A stretch of 64,000 nt of DNA. Source: Pleurodeles waltl. Lineage: Eukaryota > Chordata > Amphibia > Caudata > Salamandridae. Under the pieces are notes generated by a model, which was given only the letters and a program-made list of their open reading frames with translations, did no database searches and was not told the DNA's origin. A program made the translations under genes and the position numbers. Below are positions 44,582 to 56,420 of the stretch, piece by piece (within the stretch, counting starts at the first letter, position 1; each line of letters begins with the position of its first letter). Location of the stretch: positions 1,060,934,423 through 1,060,998,422 of the forward strand of contig NC_090443.1 of NCBI RefSeq assembly GCF_031143425.1, in the 5' to 3' direction.

Positions 44582-46128
44582 TTATTTCCTGGTCTGGGTC
44601 TTGGCAATGTTCTCTGGCTCCCGTCTGGATCGCAGGGACTGTTTGTGGGGTGGTTCTCCTTCTGCAGGGGGAGGGGTGCTGGTGGCCTGTTGTTCCTGTG
44701 GCGGGGCCTCCTGTCCACTAGCGGCAGCGGAGGTGGAGGGCCGTTCACAGGTGTGGCTAGTGTCAGGGGCCCGTTGGTGTACCACTGCCTCCCTCATGGT
44801 ATAGGCCATGTCTGCTAGCATCCCTGCAATGGTGACCAGGGTGGTGTGGATGTCCCTCAGGTCCTCCCTGATCCCCAGGTACTGTACCCTCCTACAGCCG
44901 CTGTGTCTCCTGCAACTTGGCCAGTATCTGGCCCATCGTCTCCTGGGAATGGTGGTATGCTCCCAGGATGTTGGTGAGTGTCTCGTGGAGAATTGGTTCC
45001 CTGGGCCTGTGCTCCCCCTGTCTCACAGCAGTCCTCCCAGCTTCCCTGTTGTCCTGTGTCTCTGTCCCCTGTTACGTGTGCCCACTGCCACCGACCCCAG
45101 GTCCCTGATTGTCCTGTGTTGGTGGGGTGTCCTGGAGTCCCTGTAGTGGTGGACACTCTGCTGATTGTCGTGTCCTGGGCACAGAGGTATGGGCCTGCTG
45201 GGTGGGTGCTGTGGTGGTATTTCCTTAGGGGATAGGCTCTGTGGTGGTGTGGGACTGTGCCTGGTTAACTGACTGTCCGGAGGTCCGTGATGGACCAGGT
45301 TGGTCATCCAGATCCAGAGCTGCTGTCATCACTGCAGGGCTCTACTGGGGGGGGGTGGAGCTGGATGTTGCTGGCACCTCCTCTCCGGTGACGTTGGATG
45401 TGGGACCTGTGGGGATGTAATAGCAGTGTTATTGTTTCTTTTGTGTGACATCTTGTGCATGGGTGTGTTGCCCTGTATGGTTGTTATTGCCCTGGCAGCT
45501 TTGCCTTGTGTGAGTAGTTATTTGGTGGGCTAGGTGATGGTCTCTAGTGTGCATGCTTTAGTGATAGGTGTCCATGCAGGTCTGTGATGGGTGTCCATGC
45601 ACTGGTGTTGCATGCAGGGCTTGGTTCTCGAAGGGGTGGGTTGTGATGATGGAGTGTGTGTGAAGTGATAGGAGTAAGGGTGAGGGTGAGGGTGGGGGTA
45701 TGTGATGGCATGCATGTCATGGGGTAAAAGTAGTAAAGAGTTGACTTACCAGAGTCCAGTCCTCCTGCTACTCCTGCCAGGCCCTCAGGATGCAGTATTG
45801 CCAAGACTTGCTCCTCCCATGTTGTTAGTTGTAGGGAAGGAGGTGGGGGGCCACCGCCAGTCCTCTGTATTGCTATCTGGTGACTTGCTACCAGGGAACG
45901 CACCTTCCCCAGTAGGTCATTCCACCTCTTCCTGATGTCATTTCTTTTTCTTGGGTGCTGTCCCACGGCTTTGACCCTGTCCACGATTCTCCGCCATAGC
46001 TCCATCTTCCTAGCAATGGATGTCTGCTGCACCTGTAATCCGAATAGCTGTGGCTCTACCCGGATGACTTCCTCCACCATGACCCCTAGCTCCTCCTCTG
46101 AGAACCTGGGGTGTCTTTGTGGTGCCAT
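44582..46128 (-). pseudogene. Harbinger gene 3, second Myb/SANT-like protein (HD)
   Basis: Exon 1 (46128-45750) is open and is the best-preserved Myb/SANT domain in the window: MAPQRHPRFSEEELGVMVEE, RKMELWRRIVDRVKAVGQHP, RKRNDIRKRWNDLLGKVRSL, AIQRTGGGPPPPSLQL, VLAILHPEGLAGVAGGLD. It ends in CTG|GTAAGTC. Exon 2 (45406 on, acceptor CCCCACAG) has an early stop after a run of C, then a Ser/Thr/Gln-rich linker with TSVPRTRQSAECPPLQG, and a coiled-coil region with several frameshifts. It ends at 44582. This family is often labelled Myb-related/trihelix. The known role of Harbinger Myb partners is TIR binding and nuclear import of the transposase. Confidence 0.75.
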
Positions 46129-46691
46129 TGGTGTAGTGTGAGTGGTGTGTGTGACGGTGTGTGGGGTGATGTGTTAGGGTGTGAGCTGTAAGGTGCATGG
46201 ATGGTGTATGGGTAATGGTGTGTTGTGACTCTGGTTCTGTGGATGCTCTTGGTCTGTCTCTCTCAGTTGTCAATATTTTGGGGTCCTAAGGTGTTGTGGG
46301 TAGTGTGTGGGAGTGTGGGTGTGGTGTGTGTATGGATGTCAGGTGTGTGTTATTCAGATTGACCAATGTGGTGGTGTTTTGTTTGTGTGTGTCCATTTTT
46401 AGTGTGCTGGTATGTACTGCCAATGGTTTACCGCAGTTGAATGTCCGCCGCATGTTCGTGGTTCATGATGCTGTGGGCGTAGTTCCTTTGGTGTAAAGGT
46501 GTGGGTTTTAGTGCCGCCAGTTTATCACTGACCTTTGGGCTGGCGGACTTGTGTGTGTGGCTGTATAGTGACGGATTGCTCTGTGTGTGTCATAATATGG
46601 GTAGCAGTGATTTGCCGCGCCGGTGGTATGTTGATGGCGGTCAGCATGGTGGTAGGCGGGACTTACTGCCAATGTCATAATGAGGGCCTAT

Positions 46692-48000
46692 GTCTTCTTT
46701 TAGGGGAAAGTACCAAACAATCAGGTTGATGAAAACAGGCAAACACAGCATCTTGAAAAAAAGTACCATCTGCCATGGTCTTTACTATATTACTGTCACT
46801 GTCCGTGTCAACAAATCCAATCCTGAGACCTACTGGTCATAGCCTTTCAAATACATTGCTGTTAAAGTCTTCTAAGATGTTAGCAGCTGTATGGGATTTT
46901 TCCACTGCAATCATTGCTACTGCTGCATGCCGCCGTACTCTGAAGTTTCTTTAGCACTGCTGAGCCCTGCAGCTAAGTGATGCCTAACCCTCACAAAAGA
47001 GATCCAGTGTGCAGTGATACACATGTAATCAGTAGCTTGACAACTGGTCCATATATCAGTTGTCAGGTGGATAGTGTGAACAGTACTCTGCTGCAAAACT
47101 TGTCCAACCAATTGCAACACATCATGATGGAGCGTTGAAACAGCAACTCAAGCAAAATAGGTACAGCTGGGAATCTTCCATTTTGGGCAGATGGCCACCA
47201 CAAATTCTTAAAATCCCACTCCTTCTGCAAAAGACAAAAGAAGGAGGTCAGTCGCTAACATTTTAGCCAGCTTCCCATTGTACAAACATGCCATTGGGTG
47301 GTTTTGTTGATGATATCCTCTCAGCAGGTCATAGTTCAACTGAGTTTACAGTAGGGGTGGATGAAGGTCTCAGTGGGGGCCCTAAAAATATGGAATCTGG
47401 TGCTGGTGTTGGAACCAGTGGTACATCCTTCTGAGCCGGTTAAATAGGACAGGTAATGTCTGTCCTCTGAGCCAGCTTACATGACAAGCACTGGCTTGTC
47501 CTCCTCATCCTCTTCTGTAATTTTAAGGCTTTTAGGAACTTTCAATTTACCTTGTCTCTCAGTGCAGGTCTCGAACTGAGCCGGGGTCCAATCCATGCCC
47601 AGATCATTAGAAGTGGGGCTTGGAAAAGATGGTGGAGTACCCTTTCTTTTACTGGCTGGAGATTGGAAAGCCAATGGTTCAAGAAGGGGTATATCTTACC
47701 CAGCAGAAAGCTCGGCCTCTTGTTCCGCTCCTACTTCAGGAAGAACAATTGCTGTGTGCGGATCCTGTTGTCCACTTTGCTCAGTTTTCTGAGAAATTTG
47801 GTAACTAGTTTAAGGCTGAGACAACTCCAATTCAGACTAATCGCTCGTCACCATAACTACAGTAGCTGCCTTGTGGCCTGACATGACCTTGTGCTTAGGT
47901 TGGGGTGGTGCCGTTGATGCAACAAGCCAGTGGTGGCAATCTGCTTCTTTTTCTCCTCCTCACTGGCCTCTTTCTTGGTAAAGCCTTTCTTTGGGGCCAT
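46692..48000 (-). pseudogene. hAT transposase, N-terminal part
   Basis: A candidate start at 48000 gives MAPKKGFTKKEASEEEKKKQ. After stops, the frame shows MAFQSPASKRKGTPPSFPSP and TERQGKLKVPKSLKITEEDE (47674-47480). Next come a MFVQWEAG-like stretch near 47290 and VHTIHLTTDIWTSCQATDYM with CITAHW (47100-46990). The final motif LTTDIWTS...Y-S-TAHW is diagnostic of ZBED-type hAT transposases. The catalytic RNase-H-like domain starts here and continues at 38842. Stops and frameshifts throughout. Confidence 0.75.
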
Positions 48001-51000
48001 CTTCAAGCTCTGTCAGTTGACATTTAGCTGCACAATCGGAAGCAGAGGAGGACTCCAGTCAGCTGGTGTTGTGTCTCTTTGTGCCGGCCTTCTGCCTGGG
48101 AGTACTGTGGGGGATCACTATTCTTATCTGAGTCTTGTGCAACTAAAAGCAAACAAAGAAGAAAAACACTTAGTGAAACATTGTAGAAAGTTGTCCTGGT
48201 TTGTAGTGGGTACCAGAGGTACTTTTCACTTTATAACAGGTCCAGTTATCCCTTACTAATGTATGTAGTCGGTGTCTAGAAGCCAGGGCTCTCTAGTGGT
48301 AGTGTGGATGAGCAGCCAAGGTCTAACTAGGAGACATGCACAGCTCATGCAATATCACTAGTCACACAGTACATGCACACATGAAAGAAAATACTCAGTG
48401 GCACAAAAATAAAGGTATTTTATTTTGGTGAGACATTTGCCAAATATACCTTAGAGACTATACTCCCTTATGAGGTAAGTGATATATACAATGCATACAC
48501 TAGTATCCAAAAACAGGCAAGTAAACAGTTAGAAAACAGTGCACATAGTGAAAATCACAATAGTTAGAAATAGGCCTAGGGGGAACACAAACCATGTACT
48601 AAGATAGTGGAATGCGAATGTAGGTTTCCCACCTAGGCAAGTGTAGTGTGCAGGGGGGCACTAGGAGTATTAGGAAACACCAAGGGTAAGTAATAGAACC
48701 CACCCCAGATCCCAGGAATGTAGAAGTAAATCACAGGAACTTTCCTACTACATGGAAGAAAACGAGAAAGAAGATATTGCAAGAACCAGAAGAGACTGCA
48801 AGACACCAACAACAGATTCCTGGACTTGAAGACCTGTAGAAGAAGGGGACCAAGACACCAACAGTGGATTCCTGGACCTCAAGACCTGTGGAAGAAGGGG
48901 ACCGAGTCCAAGAAGCACAGAAGAGTCCAGGAAGAACAGGAACCCCTGCTAACCCGGGTGAAGGTGCAAAAGTGGACCCACCGGTGAAGAACAACAGTCA
49001 GTACTGCACCCAGAAAGATGGATGCGGGTTCCTGGTTTGTGCAGATGATGACCCACACCGGATGGATGATTGCAGTTTGGTTTGAGTTGCTGGATTCCAC
49101 CAAGAATTATCAAACGCAAAACTTACAGTTGGAAGAAAATGATGTTGCCCGGGACCAAGAAGGACCAGGAGGGAGAGTCAGAGGGGGCCCTCAGCAGTCC
49201 GAAGAGCCCTCAGAAGATGAGGCAGCATGCCTAGGAGTCCCACAAGATGAGGACAAAGAAGGTGCAAATGAAGGCCCATGCAGTACTATAATAAACGGTC
49301 CCACGCCCCAGGAAGAAGTGTGTTGCAGGAGGCAATGCTGGGGGACGGTTGCACACAGGCCTTGGCAACTGCAAATCACGCTGTGCATTGGGGTACTGTC
49401 TTGCATGGGGAGGCAAGCTCTTACCTCCACCAAAGTTAGATAGCTAGACCTCAGGACCGTGGGGACCACTTCAGTCCATCACCCATGTTGCTGGATCCAC
49501 ACACTTTGCCATTAGAGGGGACCCAAGCCACCGGTCGTTGCTGCAGAGGGTACCTGCTGAAGCAGGGAAGTGATACTTTCACTTCTAGGGAGATTCCTTC
49601 ACTCTTCCGGTGCAGGCTAAAGACTGGATGCCCTCTGAGGATGCTCAATCGGGAAACAGTTGCAGTTGCTGGCAGGAATTGAAGATACAGTGTTGCAGAA
49701 TTCATCCTGGCTTCTTTGTTGCAGTTTTGTAGAGTTCCTGGAGGTCTAGATGCAGTTTCCTCAGTGATAAGGTGAAGTAAAGGATACCAAGGATTCCTGT
49801 TGGAGTCTTGCAATCCAAATCAGAAGAACCATCCAAAGGACAGACCCTAAATAACCCTGAAAGGGTGATTGGTCAGCTAAACAGGTAAGTACCTATCAGG
49901 GAGGGCTCTGATGTCCCCTGCTGGGACTGGCCACTCAGATACTCCCTGAGTTCCCTGCCCATTCTGAGAACAAGATGGCAAAACCCAGGGACCCTCTGGA
50001 GTAGCTCTGAGCACCACCCCTGCGGTGGTTAAGGACAGGGGAGTAGTCACTCCCTTTCCTTTGTCCAGTTTCGCGCCAGAGCAGGGACCATGAACTGAAC
50101 TGGCGCAAACTGGATTATGCAAGGTGGGCACCAAATGTGCCCTTCTAAGAATTTTCAGTGGCTTGGGGAGGCTACCCCTCCCAAGCATGTAATGCCTATT
50201 TCCAAAGGGAGAGGGGGTAACACCCCTCTCCCAAAAGAAATCCTTTGTTTCTACCTTCCTGTGCTCAAGCTTTTCAAGCAACAGGAGGGCAGAAAAGTGT
50301 CTGATGGCATGGCAGCATCTGGGGCTGCTTGGAAAACCTCAGAAGGCTGATATGGCAATACTGGGGGTCCTCTAAGGAGTCCCCAGACTGCATGGAATCA
50401 TACAACCAATGTTTGGAAAAGTCTTTGGGTATGATTCCAACATGTTTGGTACCAAACATGCCTACGCTCGGAGTTACCATTATATAGCTGAACACAGGTG
50501 GTGACCTATGTCTAGTACACATATACAATGGCATCCCCACACTCGTGAAGTCCAGAAAATGGTCCTGGGTGACATGGGGGCACCTTAGCTAGTGCAGGGA
50601 TGCCCTCACACACAGGTATTCTGCACCTAGCCTTCAGGGCTGGAAGGCCTAACATATAGGTGATTTATGAGTGACTTGGTGTTGTGTAAATGGCAGTGAA
50701 AGGGTGCATGCACCTTTTGACACAGGCTGCAATGGCATTCCCGTAGAAGCCTTTGCATGGGCTCCCTATGGGTGGCAAAAGATATGCTGCAGCCCATAGG
50801 GATCCCCTGGAACCCCAATGCCCTGGGTACCTAGGAACCATATACTAGGGACTGTAGGAAAGTACCATCTTGCCTGGCATGTTACCCCCATTTTTCACTG
50901 TATATATGTTGTTTTAGTTGTATGTGTCACTGGGACCCTGGTAACCCAGGGCCCCAGTGCTCATAAGTGTGCCTGAATGTGTTACCTGTGTAGTGACTAA

Positions 51001-52149
51001 CTGTCTCACTGAGGCTCTGCTAATCAGAACCTCAGTGGTTATGCTCTCTCATTTCTTTCCAAATTGTCACTGACAGGCTAGTGACCATTTTTACCAATTT
51101 ACATTGGCTTACTGGAACACCCTTATAATTCCCTAGTATATGGTACTGAGGTACCCAGGGTTTTGGGGTTCCAGGAGATCCCTATGGGCTGCAGCATTTC
51201 TTTTGTCACCCATAGGGAGCTCTGACAATTCTTACACAGGCCTGCCACTGCAGCCTGAGTGAAATAACGTCCACGTTATTTCACAGCCATTTTACACTGC
51301 ACTTAAGTAACTTATAAGTCACCTATATGTCTAACCTTTACCTGGTAAAGGTTAGGTGCAAAGTTACTTAGTGTGAGGGCACCCTGGCACTAGCCAAGGT
51401 GCCCCCACATTGTTCAGAGCCAATTCACTGAACTTTGCGAGTGCGGGACACCATTACACGCGTGCACTACATATAGGTCACTACCTATATGTAGCTTCAC
51501 CATGGTAACTCCGAATATGGCCATGTAACATGTCTATGATCATGGAATTGCCCCCTCTATGCCATCCTGGCATTGTTGGTACAATTCCATGATCCCAGTG
51601 GTCTGTAGCACAGACCCTGGTACTGCCAGACTGCCCTTCCTGGGGTTTCACTGCAGCTGCTGCTGCTGCCAACCCCTCAGACAGGCAGCTGCCCTCCTGG
51701 GGTCCAGCCAGGCCTGGCCCAGGATGGCAGAACAAAGAACTTCCTCTGAGAGAGGGTGTGACACCCTCTCCCTTTGGAAAATGGTGTGAAGGCAGGGGAG
51801 GAGTAGCCTCCCCCAGCCTCTGGAAATGCTTTGTTGGGCACAGATGTGCCCAATTCTGCATAAGCCAGTCTACACCGGTTCAGGGACCCCTTAGCCCCTG
51901 CTCTGGCGCGAAACTGGACAAAGGAAAGGGGAGTGACCACTCCCCTGACCTGCACCTCCCCTGGGAGGTGTCCAGAGCTCCTCCAGTGTGCTCCAGACCT
52001 CTGCCATCTTGGAAACAGAGGTGCTGCTGGCACACTGGACTGCTCTGAGTGGCCAGTGCCACCAGGTGACGTCAGAGACTCCTGCTGATAGGCTCCTTCA
52101 GGTGTTAGTAGCCTTTCCTCTCTCCTAGGTAGCCAAACCCTCTTTTCTG

Positions 52150-52160
52150 GCTATTTAGGG
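52150..52160 (+). promoter_or_regulatory. Possible LTR promoter (TATA-like)
   Basis: CTATTTAGGGTCTCTG is conserved in the other LTR copies (complement near 49845 and 7832). A TATTTA box followed by a pyrimidine-rich start-like sequence would suit a U3/R boundary. This is inferred from conservation and position only. Confidence 0.3.
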
Positions 52161-53600
52161 TCTCTGTCTCTGGGGAAAATTTAGATTACGAATGCATGAG
52201 CTCAGCCGAGTTCCTCTGCATCTCTCTCTTCACCTTCTGATAAGGAAACGACCGCTGACCGCGCTGGAAGCCTGCAAACCTGCAACATAGTAGCAAAGAC
52301 GACTACTGCAACTCTGTAACGCTGATCCTGCCGCCTTCTCGACTGTTTTCCTGCTTGTGCATGCTGTGGGGGTAGCCTGCCTCCTCTCTGCACCAGAAGC
52401 TCCGAAGAAATCTCCCGTGGGTCGACGGAATCTTCCCCCTGCAACCGCAGGCACCAAAAAGCTGCATCACCGGTCCCTTGGGTCTCCTCTCAGCACAACG
52501 ACCGAGGTCCCTCGAATCCAGCGACGCTGTCCAAGTGACCCCCACAGTCCAGTGACTCTTCAGCCCAAGTTTGGTGGAGGTAAGTCCTTGCCTCACCTCG
52601 CTGGCCTGCATTGCTGGGAACCGCGACTTTGCAGCTACTCCGGCCCCTGTGCACTTCCGGTGGAAATCCTTTGTGCACAGCCAAGCCTGGGTCCACGGCA
52701 CTCTAACCTGCATTGCACGACTTTCTAAGTTGGTCTCCGGCTACGTGGGACTCCTTTGTGCAACTTCGGCGAGCACCGTTTCACGCATCCTCGTAGTGCC
52801 TGTTTCTGGCACTTCCCTGGGTGCTACCTGCTTCAGTGAGGGCTCTTTGTCTTGCTCGACGTCCCTTCTCTCTTCAGGTCCAATTTGCGACCTCCTGGTC
52901 CCTCCTGGGCCCCAGCAGCGTCCAAAAACGCCAAACGCACGATTTGCGTGTAGCAAGGCTTGTTGGCGTCCTTCCGGCGAGAAAACACTTCTGCACGACT
53001 CTCCAAGGCAAGAGGGATCCGTCCACTAAAGGGGAAGTCTCTAGCCCTTTTCGTTCCTGCAGAAACCTCAGCTTCTTCTGTCCAGTCGAAGCTTCTTTGC
53101 ACCCGCAGCTGGCATTTCCTGGGCATCTGCCCATCTCCGACTTGCTTGTGACTTTTGGACTTGGTCCCCTTGTTCCACAGGTACCCTAGATTGGAAATCC
53201 ACAGTTGTTGCATTGCTGGTTTGTGTCTTTCCTGCATTATTCCTCTAACACGACTACTTTGTCCTTAGGGGAACTTTAGTGCACTTTGCACTCACTTTTC
53301 AGGGTCTTGGGGAGGGTTATTTTTCTAACTCTCACTATTTTCTAATAGTCCCAGCGACCCTCTACAAGGTCACATAGGTTTGGGGTTCATTCGTGGTTCG
53401 CATTCCACTCCTGGAGTATATGGTTTGTGTTGCCCCTATCCCTATGTTTCCCCATTGCATCCTATTGTAACTATACATTGTTTGCACTGTTTTCTAAGAC
53501 TATACTGCATATTTTTGCTATTGTGTATATATATCTTGTGTATATTTCCTATCCTCTCACTGAGGGTACACTCTAAGATACTTTGGCATATTGTCATAAA

Positions 53601-53606
53601 AATAAA
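53601..53606 (+). terminator. Polyadenylation signal AATAAA of the inner LTR
   Basis: AATAAA followed about 25-40 bases later by a GT-rich stretch (GTGTATTGTGTTTTC), 240 bp before the LTR end. This is the expected place for the R/U5 processing signal. Confidence 0.5.
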
Positions 53607-54199
53607 GTACATTTATTTTTAGTATAACCGTGTATTGTGTTTTCTTATGATATTGTGCATATGACACTAAGTGGTACTGTAGTAGCTTCACACGTCTCCT
53701 AGTTCAGCCTGAGCTGCTCTGCTAAGCTACCATTATCTATCAGCCTAAGCTGCTAGACACCCTATACACTAATAAGGGATAACTGGGCCTGGTGCAAGGT
53801 GCAAGTACCCCTTGGTACTCACTACAAGCCAGTCCAGCCTCCTACAGGGACTAATAAGGGGTGCCAGTGTGCCAAATTGGGATGAAATACTGGGTTACCA
53901 GTATACAGTGACAATTTAGAGGAGAGAGATCATAAGCACTGGTGTCCTGGTTAGTAGGATCCCAGTGACACAGTCAAACACACTAACTTTCAGGTAGAAA
54001 TTAGGGGTAGCATGCCAAAAAGACGGTACTTTCCTACAAACATTGCATATTTTCAGTTTGAATGATTCATATAGATGACAATAATTTAGTGAGGTGTATC
54101 CATTCTAATCCAAACCATAACATATTTCAATCATGATAACAACATTCACATGTGATAGTTTGCTTTGTGTGCTTCTGTGGAGACAGTGATACCTGTGAC

Positions 54200-54480
54200 A
54201 GGCAGAGGCAGAGGCAGAGGGTGCAGGGAAAATGGAATAACACATAAAAAATGAATGCTGGTGTGCACCTACGGCAGGCAGGGAGTTTAAGGGAAAATGG
54301 AATAATCCTTGAAAATTGAAGGCCAGTGTGCGTGTGCTCCTATGGCATGCGGGGAGGGAGGTGCAGGGAAAAATCAAACAATGTAAATAAATTGCTTGTG
54401 TATCACTGGGCACTATGAGAATCCATTGGGAAACTAGGAGGTACAGGGGAAAATGGATAAATGCATATACTGTTGATATT
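54200..54480. repeat. Diverged ~70-bp tandem repeats, about 4 units
   Basis: The phrase GGCAGGCAGGGAG / GGCATGCGGGGAGG / GGGAAACTAGGAGG, followed by CAGGGAAAATGGA, recurs at roughly 70-bp steps (about 54195, 54270, 54345, 54425), each followed by AAAT-rich sequence. Confidence 0.5.
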
Positions 54481-54609
54481 GTCCATACATATTCAACAAT
54501 GAGATCCTCAAGCACAAAAAACTGATTATCATTTATCTTCTAAAAATGTCCCTAGAAAATTGCTTTGAAAACTGGGAAAAAAAGGTTACAATTTTACACA
54601 CTGGAGAAC

Positions 54610-55250
54610 ATATTTTTAACCCCTTGCACTGCTGTTGCGTCACTTTTTGTGACACAACGGTGGAGCAAACCATGAATTCATATCTATGAGACCACACAGA
54701 GCTACTTTGTGTGGCTTTGAATGTCCTCATAGATAAGGAGTAAGGCAAGGCAGTGCAAGTCGCTGTGTTGCCTTACTCTGCGCAAAGGAGGTGCTCCATT
54801 GGCATTGCGGTGGGTGCTCCCACGCAACATCCATGGATTTTGATGCATGCCCAGACTTAAAAGAGCTTGTAAACCTGGGGATAGTCCAAAAACGTAAGAG
54901 TTCACAGGGATGCCACAACACGGAGAAATATCTTAATTTCTTCTTTTATTTCCTCTTTCTATATGAGCTGCATTCTGCAGAACACTAGAAGGAGGAAAAA
55001 CCCTCCGAGGATTATTTTTGTGCAGGAAGATGCCCCTTCCTACACAAAAACAAATACTGCCTACAACGCAGACACCCTTGCTCCAAGAGGTAAGGGTGCC
55101 TGCTTTGGCTCTAGACTGCCAAAATGGCGCCACCTCAGTGGGAAAAAACAGGAATGCTCTGGATTTCTTAAATATGGATCACTCCTGCCCTTTCCCTTTG
55201 ACACAGGGAAGTGCAGCAAAGTGACTTACTGTGCTGCCTTCGGGCAAAGC
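54610..55250 (-). repeat. Dispersed palindrome-rich repeat RX, copy 2 (inverted)
   Basis: In reverse complement it matches 26530-27125. Shared modules are the AGGAAGGGGCATCTTCCTGC hairpin with ACAAAAATAATC, CCTCTTTCTATATGAGC with its partner arm, AGATATTTCTCC, and GGGCATGCATCAAAATCC. No coding capacity was recognised. Confidence 0.45.
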
Positions 55251-55264
55251 CCATAGATATGGGC

Positions 55265-55790
55265 CTGGCTGCCTGCACAAATGGCCATGGTCACAAAGAG
55301 AAAACATGTGGGCCGATGGCTGGATACACAAAATGACCACCAGCCACATGGTCAAACGACAAGCAAAGAGGCATGGACAACAAAAAGAACATATGTAGGC
55401 CTGTAGCAAAAGCACACTAGCTGGCTACTCAATGGCAATACGGCCTCTGGCCACATAGTTAAACAACAACGAACAAGGCATGGACACCAAGGAACACATG
55501 CCAAGTTATGGCAAAAGCACACTAGCTGGCTACACAAAATGGCTGCTGGTCACCTCGTCAAACAACAAGTGAAAGGGCAAGGACAAAAAGCAATGCATGC
55601 AGGCCTATGGTAAAAGTAGTACGAGTGGCTACACACAATGGCCTCCTGTCACATGGGCAACAACAAGCAAGGAGGCATGGACAACAAAGAAGACATGCAA
55701 GCCTATGGACACTGACTATGGAAAATGGCGTCCGGCCACATGGCATGGAGAATAAACAAAGACAATTGGTGGCCAATGGCAAACATACAA
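55265..55790. repeat. ~100-bp minisatellite, 4-5 units
   Basis: The phrase GGCATGGACAACAAA (or a variant) occurs at 55370, 55477, 55576 and 55674, about 98-107 bp apart. Each unit also contains AAAAGCACACTAGCTGGCTA and a GGCCACATGG-like block. Minus-strand open frames simply translate the repeat. Confidence 0.8.
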
Positions 55791-55829
55791 ACTGGCCAGA
55801 TAAAAGAGGCATGGTAACAATAAAGAAAA

Positions 55830-56420
55830 CACTGCCACTAATTCAGCAATGCCCAAAAAAAAATGTCAGCTATGAAAATTTAACAACAACAACACACATC
55901 ATCCCAAGACATCAAATTTACCCCCCAAAAGAAATACACTTTTTGCAAAAAACGAAAGAAAATTTGAAAGTAAAAAAAACACATTTTGCATCATTTAATC
56001 CAATGCCATAGCTGGACAAAATTATACATATTTTAAAAAAACATATACCTCAGAAACAGTTGTTTCATATACCCAATGTCTAGTACTGGTTGGATGTCCC
56101 ATGGGCAGATGAGGACACATTGTAAAATAACTCAAATTAATGAATAGTGCAAATTTAACAAACGTGGAGACAATTTACTTAACACTGCAAACTTTTTTCC
56201 TTTAAAAAAATAAGAAATGAAATGCAAAAAAATACTAGAAACATCACCTCACATAAATTAATAATAAGTACCAATAAATATACTGGTACAAGACCTCTAT
56301 CAACAGCAACCTTATCCAAGAGTTTTTGAACTTAATTGTTGTTCACAAAACCAAAGTCCCCAAAATCTAATAATAAATCCAACAGACATAAAGAGTGATC
56401 CCTTCATCTTGAATTCTATG
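55830..56420. other. AT-rich, no gene recognised
   Basis: A-rich sequence with many short A runs. It contains no coding signal, and no repeat shared with other parts of the window was seen. Confidence 0.5.

Larger units (their letters stand above)
38846..46688 (+). mobile_element. Harbinger HD, complete with both TIRs
   Basis: The left TIR GGCCCTCATTACAACCCTGG and the right end GTCATAATGAGGGCC are flanked by a perfect TAT duplication (38843-38845 and 46689-46691). The element is 7843 bp. Gene order: transposase exon 1 (39174, plus), gene 1 (about 40095-42563, minus), transposase exons (43021-44120, plus), gene 3 (44582-46128, minus). It lies in the same hAT gene as HC and is the best example of the full element plan. 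Confidence 0.85.
50853..53846 (+). mobile_element. Inner solo LTR (2994 bp), same family
   Basis: Starts TGTAGGAAAGTACCATC and ends CCAGCCTCCTACA. The perfect duplication GGGAC flanks it at 50848-50852 and 53847-53851. It is inserted in opposite orientation inside the outer LTR of the same family. No retroviral gag, pol or env motif was found inside. The reading frames near 52300-53240 overlap in both strands and lack domains, so they are taken as chance. Confidence 0.85.
48183..54038 (-). mobile_element. Outer solo LTR, ~2.9 kb net, reversed
   Basis: Read on the minus strand it starts TGTAGGAAAGTACCGTC (54038) and ends ...TTTCTACA (48183). A perfect AACAT duplication flanks it (48178-48182 and 54039-54043). 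It is split by the inner LTR at 50853-53846; without that and one GGGAC it is about 2.86 kb. It lies just upstream of the hAT start codon at 48000. Confidence 0.85.

Noticed and set aside
52303..53237. Several overlapping 120-150 codon frames on both strands
   Set aside because: They lie within a non-coding LTR and lack retroviral or other domains. GC-rich sequence makes chance open frames likely.
55352..55812. Cys-rich minus-strand open frames
   Set aside because: They are periodic translations of the ~100-bp minisatellite.
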